Below, piece after piece: positions 1 through 8,517 of a DNA stretch of 64,000 nt. This DNA comes from Dehalococcoidia bacterium. Its GTDB lineage: Bacteria; Chloroflexota; Dehalococcoidia; SpSt-223. Numbering within the stretch: position 1 is the first letter of the stretch; each line of letters opens with the position of its first letter. The translations under genes were made by a program, and so were the position numbers. The stretch spans positions 496,001 through 560,000 of the forward strand of contig BPIC01000002.1 in NCBI GenBank assembly GCA_026003895.1. Reading direction: 5' to 3'. Under the pieces are notes generated by a model that made no database searches, was not told where the DNA came from, and saw only the letters and a list, made by a program, of their open reading frames with translations.

Positions 1-293
1 ACGGTGAAGCGGTGACAATCGGTATGGCGGTCGCGGCCGCAGTTGGTGTCGCGCACGGCGTGACGCCGCCGGAACTGCGTGCCCGACAGAATACACTCAT
101 CGAGCGATTCGGCTTGCCGCTGCGGGCGCCGTCACTATCGTTCGACCGTGTCCTTTCGGCGCTCGCTCTTGACAAGAAAGTGCGCGGCAAGCGCAACCGC
201 TGGATTTTGCTCGAAGCAGCGGGGCAACCCACGATTCGCGACGACGTGCCGAGCGAGCTCGTCGAGCGGACGCTGCGAGAGGTGATAGCGTGA
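1..293 (+). CDS. aroB: 3-dehydroquinate synthase, C-terminal end (partial)
   Basis: The frame is open from the first base, so the gene begins before the window. About 96 residues remain. They start with H/G-E-A-V-T-I-G-M, the conserved AroB segment whose histidine and glutamate contribute to the metal site, followed by the helical C-terminal domain. AroB converts DAHP to 3-dehydroquinate in the shikimate pathway. The stop overlaps the GTG of hslV by four bases, so the two are probably translationally coupled. Only the tail is visible; a related sugar-phosphate cyclase cannot be fully excluded. Confidence 0.82.
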   Translation, partial: GEAVTIGMAVAAAVGVAHGVTPPELRARQNTLIERFGLPLRAPSLSFDRVLSALALDKKVRGKRNRWILLEAAGQPTIRDDVPSELVERTLREVIA

Positions 294-838
294 CGACAAT
301 CTTGGCAGTTCGGCGAGATGGCCGAGTCGCGCTGGCTGGTGATGGCCAAGTTACGGTGGGCGACACGGTGATGAAGGCGCGGGCGCGCAAGGTGCGCCGG
401 CTTCACCACGACTCGGTACTTGTCGGCTTCGCCGGCTCCGTGGCAGACGCGCTCACGCTGTTCGACAAGTTCGAGGGACAGCTCGAGAAGCATCATGGCA
501 ACCTCCGCCGGGCGGCGGTTGAACTCACCAAGGACTGGCGCACCGACCGTATCCTGCGTCGGCTCGAAGCGCAGCTCGTCACCGCCGATCGCGAGACTCT
601 TTTGCTTCTCTCGGGAGATGGCGAGGTGATCGAGCCAGACGATGATGTGCTCGCGATTGGCAGCGGTGGCGCCTACGCATTGGCGGCGGCGCGGGCGCTC
701 CTTGAACACAGTGACCTCGACGCTCCGACAATCGCTCAGCGCGGCCTCGAGATCGCGGCCGATCTCTGCATCTACACGAACCGGGAGATTGCGGTGCTGA
801 CGCTCGACCCGCCAGCGCCGACGGGAGGAAGAGCGTGA
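290..838 (+). CDS. hslV: ATP-dependent protease subunit HslV (ClpQ)
   Basis: This is the N-terminal-nucleophile protease subunit of the HslUV complex, a cytoplasmic proteasome-like degradation machine. The 182-residue product opens M-T-T-I-L-A-V-R-R. Removal of Met1 would expose catalytic Thr2. The family signature G-D-G-Q-V-T (residues 17-22) is present, and Lys34 (Lys33 in mature numbering) lies in the R-K-V-R-R-L stretch. Length is normal for the family. The GTG start overlaps the aroB stop, and the stop overlaps the next GTG by four bases. The partner ATPase gene hslU is not adjacent and not in this window. Confidence 0.95.
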   Translation: MTTILAVRRDGRVALAGDGQVTVGDTVMKARARKVRRLHHDSVLVGFAGSVADALTLFDKFEGQLEKHHGNLRRAAVELTKDWRTDRILRRLEAQLVTADRETLLLLSGDGEVIEPDDDVLAIGSGGAYALAAARALLEHSDLDAPTIAQRGLEIAADLCIYTNREIAVLTLDPPAPTGGRA

Positions 839-1371
839 CCGACCAACCCAATGAGTATGTGCCGATCACTCGCGTTCAGACGATCGAGCTCGAGGCCGAG
901 GCCAGCCCAGACGACGCCGAGCGGGTGAAGCCGCAAGTCCTCGAATTCATTCAGGGGCGGGGCGCGCCGTTCTTTGCCTTCTTGACCACCCTTCGGAAAG
1001 ATGGGCGCCCCCACTGCCGTCCGGTGAGCACCTTCGTCGAAGGGTGGACGGTGGGGACAATCAGTCAAGATGTGCACTTGAAAAATCAACACATCCGGAA
1101 CAACCCGGTGGTCGGGTATCTCTGGGTCGAGCAGTGTCCTCCGCCGGGGATTCGGCCCAAGAGCGTTTGGATGCAGGGGCTCTGCGAGATCATCGACGAC
1201 CCGCAGGAAATCGCCGAGTTCTACCGACGGCGTGAAGCGGCGTTGGGCCGCGGCGACACGCACGCCGACGAAGAGTGGAAGCGTCTCCTTCTCCGCACGC
1301 GGCCGCAGCTCGTTCGCGCGGAAGGATTCCTCGGCCGGCTGAAGCCAGCGCTCTACCGGACCTTCGACTAG
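835..1371 (+). CDS. Pyridoxamine 5'-phosphate oxidase-family FMN-binding protein
   Basis: The product has 178 residues with the split beta-barrel pattern of the PPOX family. It includes a '[17 protein letters not shown]' strand pair that usually forms the flavin site, a W-T-V-G-T-I strand and an N-N-P-V-V-G-Y segment. Family members bind FMN, F420 or heme, and the substrate cannot be read from sequence. The GTG start lies six bases after a GGAGG ribosome site and overlaps the hslV stop, so it is the third gene of the aroB-hslV operon. It is not a classical PdxH. Two other PPOX genes in the window (38153 and 42707) are not close copies. Confidence 0.8.
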   Translation: MTDQPNEYVPITRVQTIELEAEASPDDAERVKPQVLEFIQGRGAPFFAFLTTLRKDGRPHCRPVSTFVEGWTVGTISQDVHLKNQHIRNNPVVGYLWVEQCPPPGIRPKSVWMQGLCEIIDDPQEIAEFYRRREAALGRGDTHADEEWKRLLLRTRPQLVRAEGFLGRLKPALYRTFD

Positions 1372-1747
1372 GAACGGGACGGCCCGCCCAGCGGCCCGAT
1401 CGCCAATCCCCCCGCGGGATCTGTCACGGCAGGGCCGATGATCGCCGGCCCCGCGGTGGGCACTTAGCGGCACCGGCAGTCCGAGCGTTGACGGACGGCA
1501 CCTTGACTCAGCAGGTGACGGAACGAAGCCGATTCCCAGGTGCGCCATCGATCCGGCGAACAGATGTCGGCTCCACACCCCGATTGGCGGTGCTGGCCTC
1601 GCGCTCCTCCGCTCGCCTAACGGGCTGCGCTGACAGACGCAGAGGACGCACCCAGCACCAGCGATGTTGAGCACCGTGGGTGCAGGGAGCTCCCATTGAC
1701 CATGGAGAACGGTCGCGAGATCGGGGAGAGGGCTCGGGTCGCCGGAC
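1372..1747. other. Intergenic stretch, nothing recognised
   Basis: This 376-bp gap lies between two convergent genes. Short open frames on both strands show no recognisable protein, no ribosome site and no family motif. I see no terminator with a U tract and no RNA gene. Confidence 0.5.
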
Positions 1748-3172
1748 CTAATCCAGCCCGTACGCCAGAAGCTGGCCGGACCAGCCGCGCGGGGAGGCCG
1801 GGGCGGCGGCGCTCTTGATGCCGCTCTCCACCACAATCATCGGCGAGCCACCGACCAGATAGGTAGCGGGTTCGCCGGGCACCGTATTGGCCGTTGCCGG
1901 CGGAAGCTCGATGAGGTACGCGCCTCCTTGCGGCTTGATCGTGCGTGTCCGGCCGAGCTTATCGACAAGCTCGGCGTCGTTCGAGACCGCAGGCAGCGCA
2001 TAGACCGCTGGCGCCGGCGTCGTGTTCCACAGCACGGTGGTGCGGGTCCCCGGCTTGGTAAAGGTGACGCGAGTCACGCCTTTTTCCACCGTTCGCGTTG
2101 CGGCACCAGCACGCTCAAGGAGCTTGACCGCCGTCTTTACGGCGGTGTAGGCAGGCTTCGGGGAGCCGTTTGCGCTAATGAGACCGTACGGCTCGGCACC
2201 CGGCCCATACCCCGCATCGTCGCGCATCTTGTAGAAGCCAATGCGTTCGACGCCGGCAGCGAGCCCATTCGCAATCGCCTGAACAATGTACGATGCCTGC
2301 TCGTCCATGGTCACCCGGTAGTCGGAGCGTGGTAACGGCGATTGTGGGTCGTCATGGGGAACCGCGTTGGTCTCGTTGATCCAGATTGGCTTCTCGAGGC
2401 CGTAGGCGGCGAGGAGCTGTTTGTAATAGACCGGTACGTCGTACAACGTCGCTGGGTCGTTGTAGAGATGGAGGACAACCGCGTCGAAGTAAAACCCATG
2501 CGCCGGGGCGGTTTCGTCGCCGGCGCCGACGTCGAGGAATCGCTTCAAGAACAGTTCGCGATTGTATTTTTTGTCCCACCAATAGGTTTGGCCGCCGAGG
2601 GCAATCGTTGCATTTGGGTTGACCGCCTTGGCGGCGAGGTAGCCTCGCTTGACCAGCCGATAATAGTCGGTCACAGTCCCTGACCAGGCGTAGATCGGAA
2701 AGCTCGGATCCCAGATGTCCGGCTCGTTCCAGATGATCCACGTGTCGATGCGCCCCTTGTAGGTCGAGACTACCTTGGATACATAGGCGGTCCAGAGGTT
2801 GTTCGGGTCGTCAGGAGCGAGGGCAAAGTTGCGCGGCGGGTCGGACGCCCGGCCAGTGCCGTTTGCCCAGGCAGGCGGGCTCATCAAGAGACCGACGATA
2901 GTTCGGCCGGCAGCTAGCTCGGCGTTCAGCTCGGCGTCGGGGAAGTAGAAGGGGTTCCAGTCATCAGGTCCGTTCGGCTGAAGTCCGTGCCAGAGGAACG
3001 ACACCCGCTGCCAAGAAAGCCCTGCGTCACTGGCAAGGTCGCCGGCACGAAAGGCTTCAACCGCGCCGAAGACGCCAGTCGGCTTGGAGGGCGGAGGAGC
3101 AGCGGAGGCGAGGGCGGGAAGGAGCATCCCCGCCGCCGCGGCGAGGAGCATGACCAAACTGACGATCCGCAA
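1748..3172 (-). CDS. Secreted glycoside hydrolase-like protein (clan GH-A, GH39-like)
   Basis: The frame is open from a TTG at 3190. I prefer the TTG at 3172, which sits seven bases after GAGGAG and starts directly with a signal peptide (R-I-V-S-L-V-M-L-L-A-A-A, cleavage near A-S-A-A). The mature part looks like a TIM-barrel glycosidase. 'WIIWNEPD' fits the acid/base Asn-Glu pair, and 'PIWINETN' supplies a candidate nucleophile glutamate at a strand end. The C-terminal 120 residues look like a beta-sandwich. Length is about 474 residues. The substrate is unknown. It is divergent from larB, with the promoter region between them. A second protein of this general type is at 19789. Confidence 0.72.
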   Translation of the reverse strand: MRIVSLVMLLAAAAGMLLPALASAAPPPSKPTGVFGAVEAFRAGDLASDAGLSWQRVSFLWHGLQPNGPDDWNPFYFPDAELNAELAAGRTIVGLLMSPPAWANGTGRASDPPRNFALAPDDPNNLWTAYVSKVVSTYKGRIDTWIIWNEPDIWDPSFPIYAWSGTVTDYYRLVKRGYLAAKAVNPNATIALGGQTYWWDKKYNRELFLKRFLDVGAGDETAPAHGFYFDAVVLHLYNDPATLYDVPVYYKQLLAAYGLEKPIWINETNAVPHDDPQSPLPRSDYRVTMDEQASYIVQAIANGLAAGVERIGFYKMRDDAGYGPGAEPYGLISANGSPKPAYTAVKTAVKLLERAGAATRTVEKGVTRVTFTKPGTRTTVLWNTTPAPAVYALPAVSNDAELVDKLGRTRTIKPQGGAYLIELPPATANTVPGEPATYLVGGSPMIVVESGIKSAAAPASPRGWSGQLLAYGLD

Positions 3173-3267
3173 AAGGCATCTCCTCAGCAAGCAGTCGGCC
3201 TGTACGTCGACCGGCTGGGTTGTAATCGACCAAGCAAGCCGCCGTCAAGGGCGGTGAGCACCCCACT

Positions 3268-3291
3268 TGCTATACTTCGGAGGAGGTTGCC
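3268..3291 (+). promoter_or_regulatory. Extended -10 promoter and ribosome site for larB
   Basis: TTGCTATACT ends at 3276 and matches an extended -10 (TGC plus TATACT). It is followed by GGAGGAGG at 3279-3286 and then five bases before the ATC at 3292. The same ten bases precede the gene at 46542. Transcription from this -10 would start close to the ribosome site, so the leader would be very short. Confidence 0.5.
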
Positions 3292-4056
3292 ATCGACCGC
3301 TCCCAACTGCTCCAACTGCTCCGTCAGGTGAAATCGGGCGAGATCGACGAGCACACCGCCGTCGCTCAGCTCGAACACCTTCCCGTTGAGAATCTCGGTT
3401 TTGCCCGTCTCGATCATCATCGGGCGTTGCGCTGTGGGCATCCTGAGGTGGTGTACGGCGCGGGAAAGACGCCCGACCAGCTCGCCGTGATCGTTCCGCG
3501 CCTCGCTGCGCTCTCGCCCACCGTCCTCGTCACCCGTGCGGAACCGGCCGCCTTCGAGGCCGTCGCCGCAGCAGTGCCGGATGCGGTGTACTACCCGACC
3601 GCGCGGGCGATCGTCGTCGATCGGCGGCAGGACCGGGCGGGCGAAGGTCTCGTCGCGGTGGTCGCGGCGGGGACGGCCGATTTGCCGGTCGCCGAAGAGG
3701 CCATGCTCACCGCGAGTCTCATGGGGGCGCGGGTCGAACAGATTACCGACGTCGGCGTCGCAGGGATCCATCGGTTGTTCGCCGTGCTGCCGACGATCCG
3801 CGCCGCGCGCGCCGTTGTCGTCGTCGCGGGAATGGAGGGGGCGCTCCCGAGCGTTGTGGCGGGATTGGTTTCGTGTCCGGTCATTGCCGTGCCGACCAGC
3901 GTCGGCTATGGCGCGAGCTTCGGCGGATTGGCGGCGCTCTTGACGATGTTGAACTCTTGCGCCAATGGCATCGGCGTCGTCAACATCGACAATGGGTTCG
4001 GTGGTGGCTACCTCGCGGCGCTGATCAATGCGAGGCCGGAGGACGATCATGCATGA
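3292..4056 (+). CDS. larB: LarB, pyridinium-3,5-biscarboxylate mononucleotide synthase; apparent ATC start
   Basis: LarB carboxylates and hydrolyses nicotinate adenine dinucleotide to P2CMN, the first step of nickel-pincer nucleotide synthesis. The PurE-like C-terminal half is clear, with 'EAMLTASLMGA', 'GMEGALPSVVAGL' and 'PTSVGYGASFGG'. The N-terminal 'GHPEVVYGAGKT' is typical of LarB. The first conventional start is GTG 3328, but it would delete the usual first helix (S-Q-L-L-Q-L-L-R-Q-V). In-frame ATC 3292 restores the family N-terminus and sits five bases after GGAGGAGG. No ATG, GTG or TTG lies between the stop at 3223 and 3328. Length is 254 residues from ATC. The end overlaps larE. Confidence 0.88.
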   Translation: MDRSQLLQLLRQVKSGEIDEHTAVAQLEHLPVENLGFARLDHHRALRCGHPEVVYGAGKTPDQLAVIVPRLAALSPTVLVTRAEPAAFEAVAAAVPDAVYYPTARAIVVDRRQDRAGEGLVAVVAAGTADLPVAEEAMLTASLMGARVEQITDVGVAGIHRLFAVLPTIRAARAVVVVAGMEGALPSVVAGLVSCPVIAVPTSVGYGASFGGLAALLTMLNSCANGIGVVNIDNGFGGGYLAALINARPEDDHA

Positions 4057-4873
4057 CAAGCTCGCGCGGCTGCGCGCTCTGCTCGGCGAACTCGAGAGCG
4101 CGATCGTTGCGTTCTCCGGTGGCGTAGACAGCACGTTCGTCGCCGCTGTGGCGTATGACGTCCTCGGGCGTCGCGCATTGGCGGTAACCGCGAATTCGCC
4201 GACGTTGCCGGCGAGCGAGTTGGCAGAGGCAAAGGCGCTCGCCGCCCAAATCGGGATCCCGCACCGCGTCGTCGAAACGAACCAGCTCGATCGCGCGGCC
4301 TTTGTTGCGAACAACCCGGACCGCTGCTTTCACTGCAAAGTGGACCTCTATGAGCGGCTGGGGCCATTGGCGCGGGCCGAGGGCTACGCGGCCTTGCTGG
4401 ACGGGCTCAACCTCGATGACCTCGGCGACTACCGTCCGGGCCGCGAGGCCGCCGCTCGCTACGGCGTGCGGAGTCCGCTCGTCGAAGTCGGGCTGACGAA
4501 GGCCGAAATCCGCGAATTGTCGCGCCAGCGTGGACTGCCGACTTGGGATAAACCAGCGATGGCGTGCCTGTCATCACGGATTCCGCACGGGACACCAGTA
4601 ACGCTCGAGGCGCTCCGCCGCATCGAGGCGGCAGAGGAGGCGTTGAAGGCGCTTGGCTTTCGGCAGTTGCGGGTCCGCGACCATCACCCGGTCGCGCGGA
4701 TCGAGCTTCCCATCGAGGACCTTGGTCGCCTGCTCGACGATTCGGTGCGTCGCCAGGCGATCGCCGGGGTGACGGCAGCCGGTTACCGCTTCGTCACCCT
4801 CGATTTGGCTGGGTTTCGCAGCGGTAGCCTGAATCCCGTCCAGTTTGTCGGCCTTTCAACCGGTGGGGTGTGA
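4049..4873 (+). CDS. larE: LarE, pyridinium-3,5-biscarboxylate mononucleotide sulfur transferase
   Basis: LarE adenylates P2CMN and inserts sulfur to make the pincer thio-acids. The start chosen is ATG 4049, seven bases after GGAGG, giving 274 residues; an upstream ATG at 4028 lacks a ribosome site. The PP-loop 'SGGVDST' is at residues 23-29. Cys173 in 'PAMACLSSRIPHG' matches the sulfur-donor position of LarE. There is also a C-F-H-C pair (Cys93 and Cys96). Three cysteines fit the described [4Fe-4S]-dependent LarE type, in which sulfur is not taken from the protein; this is inference. It overlaps larB by eight bases and larC by four. Confidence 0.92.
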   Translation: MHDKLARLRALLGELESAIVAFSGGVDSTFVAAVAYDVLGRRALAVTANSPTLPASELAEAKALAAQIGIPHRVVETNQLDRAAFVANNPDRCFHCKVDLYERLGPLARAEGYAALLDGLNLDDLGDYRPGREAAARYGVRSPLVEVGLTKAEIRELSRQRGLPTWDKPAMACLSSRIPHGTPVTLEALRRIEAAEEALKALGFRQLRVRDHHPVARIELPIEDLGRLLDDSVRRQAIAGVTAAGYRFVTLDLAGFRSGSLNPVQFVGLSTGGV

Positions 4874-6051
4874 AGGCAGCCTATTTCGACGTCTTCGCCG
4901 GCGCGAGCGGCGACATGCTCCTCGGTGCTCTCCTCGACGCCGGTGCGCCGCTCGATGCACTCGTCTCCGGGCTGCGGACGCTGGATCTCGCTGGCTGGCA
5001 GCTTGACGCTCGGCCCGACCGACGAGGCGCGATCGGCGGAACGCGCGTCGAAGTCCACGTCGATCCGGCGACCCCTCAGCCGCATCGCCGGCTTCCCGAT
5101 ATTACGGCCTGCATCGCTGGCTCGCGCCTCCCTGCCCGGGTGAAACGGGACGCGATCGCCATCTTCCAGCTGCTTGCCGAGGCGGAGGGGCGTGTCCACC
5201 GCGTCAGCGCCGAGGAAATCCATTTTCACGAGGTCGGGGCGGTCGATTCAATCGTCGATATCGTCGGGACGGTCGCCGCGCTCGACTTGCTTGGGATCGA
5301 ACGTGTCTTCGTTTCGTCCATTCCGCTCGGCGGCGGGACCATCCACACCGCCCACGGCGTGATTCCGGTGCCCGCCCCGGCGACCGCGGAACTCCTCGCG
5401 CGGGCTGGGGCTCCGGTGCGGCCGAGCGCGGGCGCTGCGGCAGAACAGGAGATGGTCACGCCGACGGCGGCGGCTGTTTTCGCGGCACTCGGAGAGTTCG
5501 CGCAGCCGGCATTCCGTCTTGCTGCCGTCGGCTATGGCATCGGCGGCCGTACGCTGCCCGACCAACCGAACGCCCTTCGGGTGCTGATCGGGGAGAGCGC
5601 CGATCTCGAGCCCGCGCTCCTGCTTTTCGAAACGAACATTGACGACCAGCCAGCGGAGCAGCTCGGGTACGTCCTCGAGCGCCTCTTCGCCGCCGGGGCG
5701 CGCGACGCTTGGTTCACTCCTATCCAGATGAAGAAAAACCGACCCGGCGTGATCCTCAGTGCGATCGCCGACGCTGCCCGCGAGCAAGAACTTGCCGGCC
5801 TGCTGCTTCGCGAGACGACAACGCTGGGAGTGCGCATCGTGCCGATCCGACGCCACGAGGCGGAACGCCACGTTGAGCTGGTCGACACGCCATTTGGCCC
5901 GGCGCGGGTCAAACTCAAGCGCCTCGACGGCCGAACGGTTGCGTTCGCGCCCGAATTCGAGGATTGCCGTCGGATCGCCGCCGAGCGAGACCTCCCGATT
6001 GCCGAGGTCTTTCGCCAAATCGAATCCTCGGCACGTGTCCAGTTGGACTAG
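4870..6051 (+). CDS. larC: LarC, nickel insertion protein for the pincer nucleotide cofactor
   Basis: LarC is the CTP-dependent cyclometallase that inserts nickel into the pincer nucleotide. The 393-residue product begins 'MKAAYFDVFAGASGDM', typical of LarC, and carries 'EEIHFHEVGAVDSIVDIVG' with metal-type histidines near residue 115. It is encoded in one continuous frame, unlike the split larC1/larC2 with ribosomal frameshift known in Lactiplantibacillus. The GTG start overlaps the larE stop. It ends the larBEC operon; larA and a nickel transporter are absent, so the client enzyme must be encoded elsewhere. Confidence 0.94.
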   Translation: MKAAYFDVFAGASGDMLLGALLDAGAPLDALVSGLRTLDLAGWQLDARPDRRGAIGGTRVEVHVDPATPQPHRRLPDITACIAGSRLPARVKRDAIAIFQLLAEAEGRVHRVSAEEIHFHEVGAVDSIVDIVGTVAALDLLGIERVFVSSIPLGGGTIHTAHGVIPVPAPATAELLARAGAPVRPSAGAAAEQEMVTPTAAAVFAALGEFAQPAFRLAAVGYGIGGRTLPDQPNALRVLIGESADLEPALLLFETNIDDQPAEQLGYVLERLFAAGARDAWFTPIQMKKNRPGVILSAIADAAREQELAGLLLRETTTLGVRIVPIRRHEAERHVELVDTPFGPARVKLKRLDGRTVAFAPEFEDCRRIAAERDLPIAEVFRQIESSARVQLD

Positions 6052-6161
6052 TCCGCGCACAGCGCTGGACCGTGGAGACTGGCGCGTGGCGATCCACCAG
6101 ATATGGTAGAGTCGGGTGGCAAGCGACGACAGTCCCCTGTGTTGGCCCGGCGGAGTGACGA

Positions 6162-6701
6162 ATGAAATGCCCCTATTGCCACCACCGCGACTCCAAGGTG
6201 GTCGATTCTCGGGACAGCGAATTGAGCATTCGTCGGCGCCGCGAATGTCTCAGGTGTGGGCGTCGCTTTACGACCTACGAGCGTGTGGAGCTGGCGCCCT
6301 TGCTGGTCCTCAAACGCGACGGCCGGCGCGAGGAGTTCAGCCGGGAAAAGCTGCTCGCGAGCGTCCGCAAGGCGACGGATAAGCGGCCGATTGCGTCCGG
6401 ACAGGTCGAGGCGATCGTCGAAAGCATCGAGGCCGAACTCAATCGCCAGCCCGGAACTGACGTGTCGAGCGCAGAGATTGCCGAACTGGTAATGACGCGC
6501 CTACGTGGCTTGGACGACATTGCCTACATTCGGTATGCCAGCGCCTATCGCGAATTCGGGGACCTTGAGCGCGTCCGCGAAGAATTGGAGCGACTGGCCA
6601 CCACCCGCGAGCGGGAACGACTGCTGCGCGATCAGCCGCCCCTGTTTTCCCTCGACGATTTCGAGACCGCCGCCCGGACCGAACGCGCCCCGGCCCGCTA
6701 G
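6162..6701 (+). CDS. nrdR: Transcriptional repressor NrdR
   Basis: NrdR is the zinc- and (d)ATP-binding repressor of ribonucleotide reductase genes. Cys3/Cys6 (CPYC) and Cys29/Cys32 (CLRC) form the zinc ribbon, followed by 'GRRFTTYERVE' and an ATP-cone starting near residue 47 (L-V-L-K-R-D-G-R-R-E-E-F). Length is 179 residues, with a charged C-terminal tail slightly longer than usual. A -10-like TAGAGT lies about 50 bases upstream. Its stop overlaps the stop of the convergent ATPase gene inside a GCTAGC palindrome. No nrd structural gene lies in the window. Confidence 0.96.
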   Translation: MKCPYCHHRDSKVVDSRDSELSIRRRRECLRCGRRFTTYERVELAPLLVLKRDGRREEFSREKLLASVRKATDKRPIASGQVEAIVESIEAELNRQPGTDVSSAEIAELVMTRLRGLDDIAYIRYASAYREFGDLERVREELERLATTRERERLLRDQPPLFSLDDFETAARTERAPAR

Positions 6702-7972
6702 CTCAGCGTTTCGCCGAGCAGGGCGATGACGAACTGGTGCGCCAAGCGCCCCGATCGGCCCGAATGCTGAAGCTCCCAGCGCAGCGCTCGCTGGCGCAGT
6801 TCATCCGATGGCAGCGCGATGCCTGCTTCGGCGGCAAGCGACTCGACCATGCGGAGATACAACTGCTGGTCGGGAGCAGGGAAGAAGACTCGAATACCGA
6901 AGCGATCGGCGAGTGACAGTTTTTCGTCGATCCGCTCCCGCGGGCTTATGTCGCCGTCGGCCGCCCGTTCGGTCCACACCTCGGTAATCAGATTGCGCCG
7001 ATTTGAGGTCGCATAGACGACGACATTGTCGGGTCGGGCTTCAATGGTGCCCTCCAGCAGTGCCTTTAGCGCCTTGTAGTCGGTCTCGTCCGCTTCGAAC
7101 GAGAGATCGTCGACGTAGATGATGAACCGCTCGCGCCGGCCACGCAGCGTGTCCACGATCGCCGGGAGGTCAGCGAGGTCGGCCTTGGCAACCTCGACGA
7201 GCCGAAGGCCGCGATCGCCGTAGCGCGTCAGCAGCCCTTTGACCGTGGACGACTTGCCAGTGCCACGGGCGCCGGTGATCAGGACGTCGTTCGCTGGTCG
7301 TCCGGCGATGAACTGCTCGGTGTTTTGAATGACCGGGGCGCGCTCGCGCTCGTAGCCGACGAGGCTTTCAAGCCGGACCAGATCCGGCGCCTCAACCCCG
7401 TGGAGCGCGCCGGCCCGCCAGCGGAACGCCCGGTATCGCGCGAACACGCTGCTGCCTTGGCGGTAGGCTGTCACGAGCGCGTCGAATGCGGCCTCGACGT
7501 CCGGCGCTGCGAGCAGATCCTCCTTGATGCGCCGGCGCTCGATATCGAGGGTGCCGCGAGGCAACGGCGCGACGTCGTCCCACGGGGCGCCGTCGGGCGC
7601 GAGAACGGCGCCTGTTTCCCGGAGGACCCGAAGTAGCAGCGCAAGTTCGCGAAGCGCATGGTGGCGCAGCGCCCCACCGATCGGGGCGTCCGGCGCCCGA
7701 TCGAGCTTGTGCGACAGAATATTGCGATCGTCGAGGAGCCGGTCGAGCAGCCAGTCGGTGAAGGCGTCGCCGACGGGAGGCGCGGGGGCAAGCTCAGCGC
7801 GAGCGATGAGAGCGAGACTGAGCCGGGCGAGCCGATCTGCCCCGGTGGACGCGCCGGCGGAGACCAGCGCGTCGATCAGCAACTGACCGATGTCATCGGC
7901 GGGGACGCCGGCGAACAGCCGTAGTCCCTTCAACGCAGCGATAAGTGCCGCCGCGCCGGCTGGCTCACCCAT
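6698..7972 (-). CDS. DUF815-type AAA+ ATPase
   Basis: The product has 424 residues with a P-loop 'GARGTGKSST' and a Walker B 'FIIYVDDLSFE', followed by 'ALLEGTIEARPDNVVVYATSNRRNLI', here split in mention only: the A-T-S-N-R-R-N-L motif is typical of DUF815 ATPases. The N-terminal 200 residues are helical and poorly conserved. DUF815 proteins have no settled biochemical role. It converges on nrdR and diverges from a small CxxC protein at 8005. Start is ATG 7972. Confidence 0.85.
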   Translation of the reverse strand: MGEPAGAAALIAALKGLRLFAGVPADDIGQLLIDALVSAGASTGADRLARLSLALIARAELAPAPPVGDAFTDWLLDRLLDDRNILSHKLDRAPDAPIGGALRHHALRELALLLRVLRETGAVLAPDGAPWDDVAPLPRGTLDIERRRIKEDLLAAPDVEAAFDALVTAYRQGSSVFARYRAFRWRAGALHGVEAPDLVRLESLVGYERERAPVIQNTEQFIAGRPANDVLITGARGTGKSSTVKGLLTRYGDRGLRLVEVAKADLADLPAIVDTLRGRRERFIIYVDDLSFEADETDYKALKALLEGTIEARPDNVVVYATSNRRNLITEVWTERAADGDISPRERIDEKLSLADRFGIRVFFPAPDQQLYLRMVESLAAEAGIALPSDELRQRALRWELQHSGRSGRLAHQFVIALLGETLS

Positions 7973-8004
7973 CGTGCACCATTCCTTGCGATGGTTGGGG
8001 AATC

Positions 8005-8238
8005 ATGAGTCGAACCTGTCACTTTTGCGACGGCGATCATCCGCTGGATGCTGACGGCGCGGCCCGCTGTCGGCCAAAACGGCGCTTCAAGGGCGCGTTT
8101 GACGCGGCGCTCGCGGCGCCGGCACACCGTCAGGTCGACACGCTGCTCGGAAGGGTGATCTTCCTCGGCGAGCGGCCTGATCGCGAGTTCGTCGGTGCGT
8201 TGCTCCAGCGCATCGCCCGCGACGGTTGGCCGGCCTAG
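8005..8238 (+). CDS. Small CxxC protein of unknown function
   Basis: This is a 77-residue basic protein starting at ATG 8005, preceded by GGTTGGGGA. It opens M-S-R-T-C-H-F-C and has a third cysteine 14 residues later (A-A-R-C-R-P-K-R-R), so a metal-binding knuckle is possible but one ligand short unless a histidine takes part. I do not recognise a family. It is divergent from the DUF815 ATPase, and its stop overlaps the convergent gene at 8235 by four bases. Confidence 0.55.
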   Translation: MSRTCHFCDGDHPLDADGAARCRPKRRFKGAFDAALAAPAHRQVDTLLGRVIFLGERPDREFVGALLQRIARDGWPA

Positions 8239-8441
8239 ACCTTCAATGCGGTGATCTCGCGGGAGAGCGTATTGCCCTTGATCCGAATCCGGACGTGGGT
8301 GACCCTCAGTCGCATCGATGTGCCGTCGGTTTCCAGAATGAACTCATCGTTTCGCTCGAACCGGTAATCGCTCTCGATCGTCGCCAGCGGCCTCGACCGT
8401 GCGCCGCTGAACGGATCGGCCTCGAAAATCTCGGTGCGCAT
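8235..8441 (-). CDS. Small hypothetical protein
   Basis: I chose ATG 8441, which follows a GAGAGGAA ribosome site, giving 68 residues (M-R-T-E-I-F-E-A-D-P-F). The predicted fold is mostly beta strands with alternating charged residues (R-L-R-V-T-H-V-R-I-R-I-K-G). No family recognised. A longer reading from 8501 has no ribosome site. It is divergent from the TetR gene at 8518 and shares its upstream region, including the palindrome at 8474-8483. Confidence 0.5.
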   Translation of the reverse strand: MRTEIFEADPFSGARSRPLATIESDYRFERNDEFILETDGTSMRLRVTHVRIRIKGNTLSREITALKV

Positions 8442-8473
8442 GTTCCTCTCCCACAAGCAGTGTAGCGGAATCG

Positions 8474-8483
8474 GGCAATTGCC
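8474..8483. promoter_or_regulatory. Palindrome GGCAATTGCC in the promoter of the TetR gene
   Basis: A perfect ten-base palindrome lies ten bases upstream of a -10-like TAGGAT (8493-8498) and 35 bases before the TetR start. It also lies within the upstream region of the divergent small gene. This is a plausible autoregulatory operator, but TetR operators are usually longer. Confidence 0.35.
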
Positions 8484-8517
8484 GGTCGCTGGTAGGATCA
8501 CGGGCGAGGAGGTGGGG

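Noticed and set aside
772-1836. Long minus-strand frame of 354 codons opposite hslV and the PPOX gene
   Set aside because: It is a shadow of high-GC coding sequence; the translation is Arg/Pro-rich with no family resemblance, while the plus-strand genes are clear.
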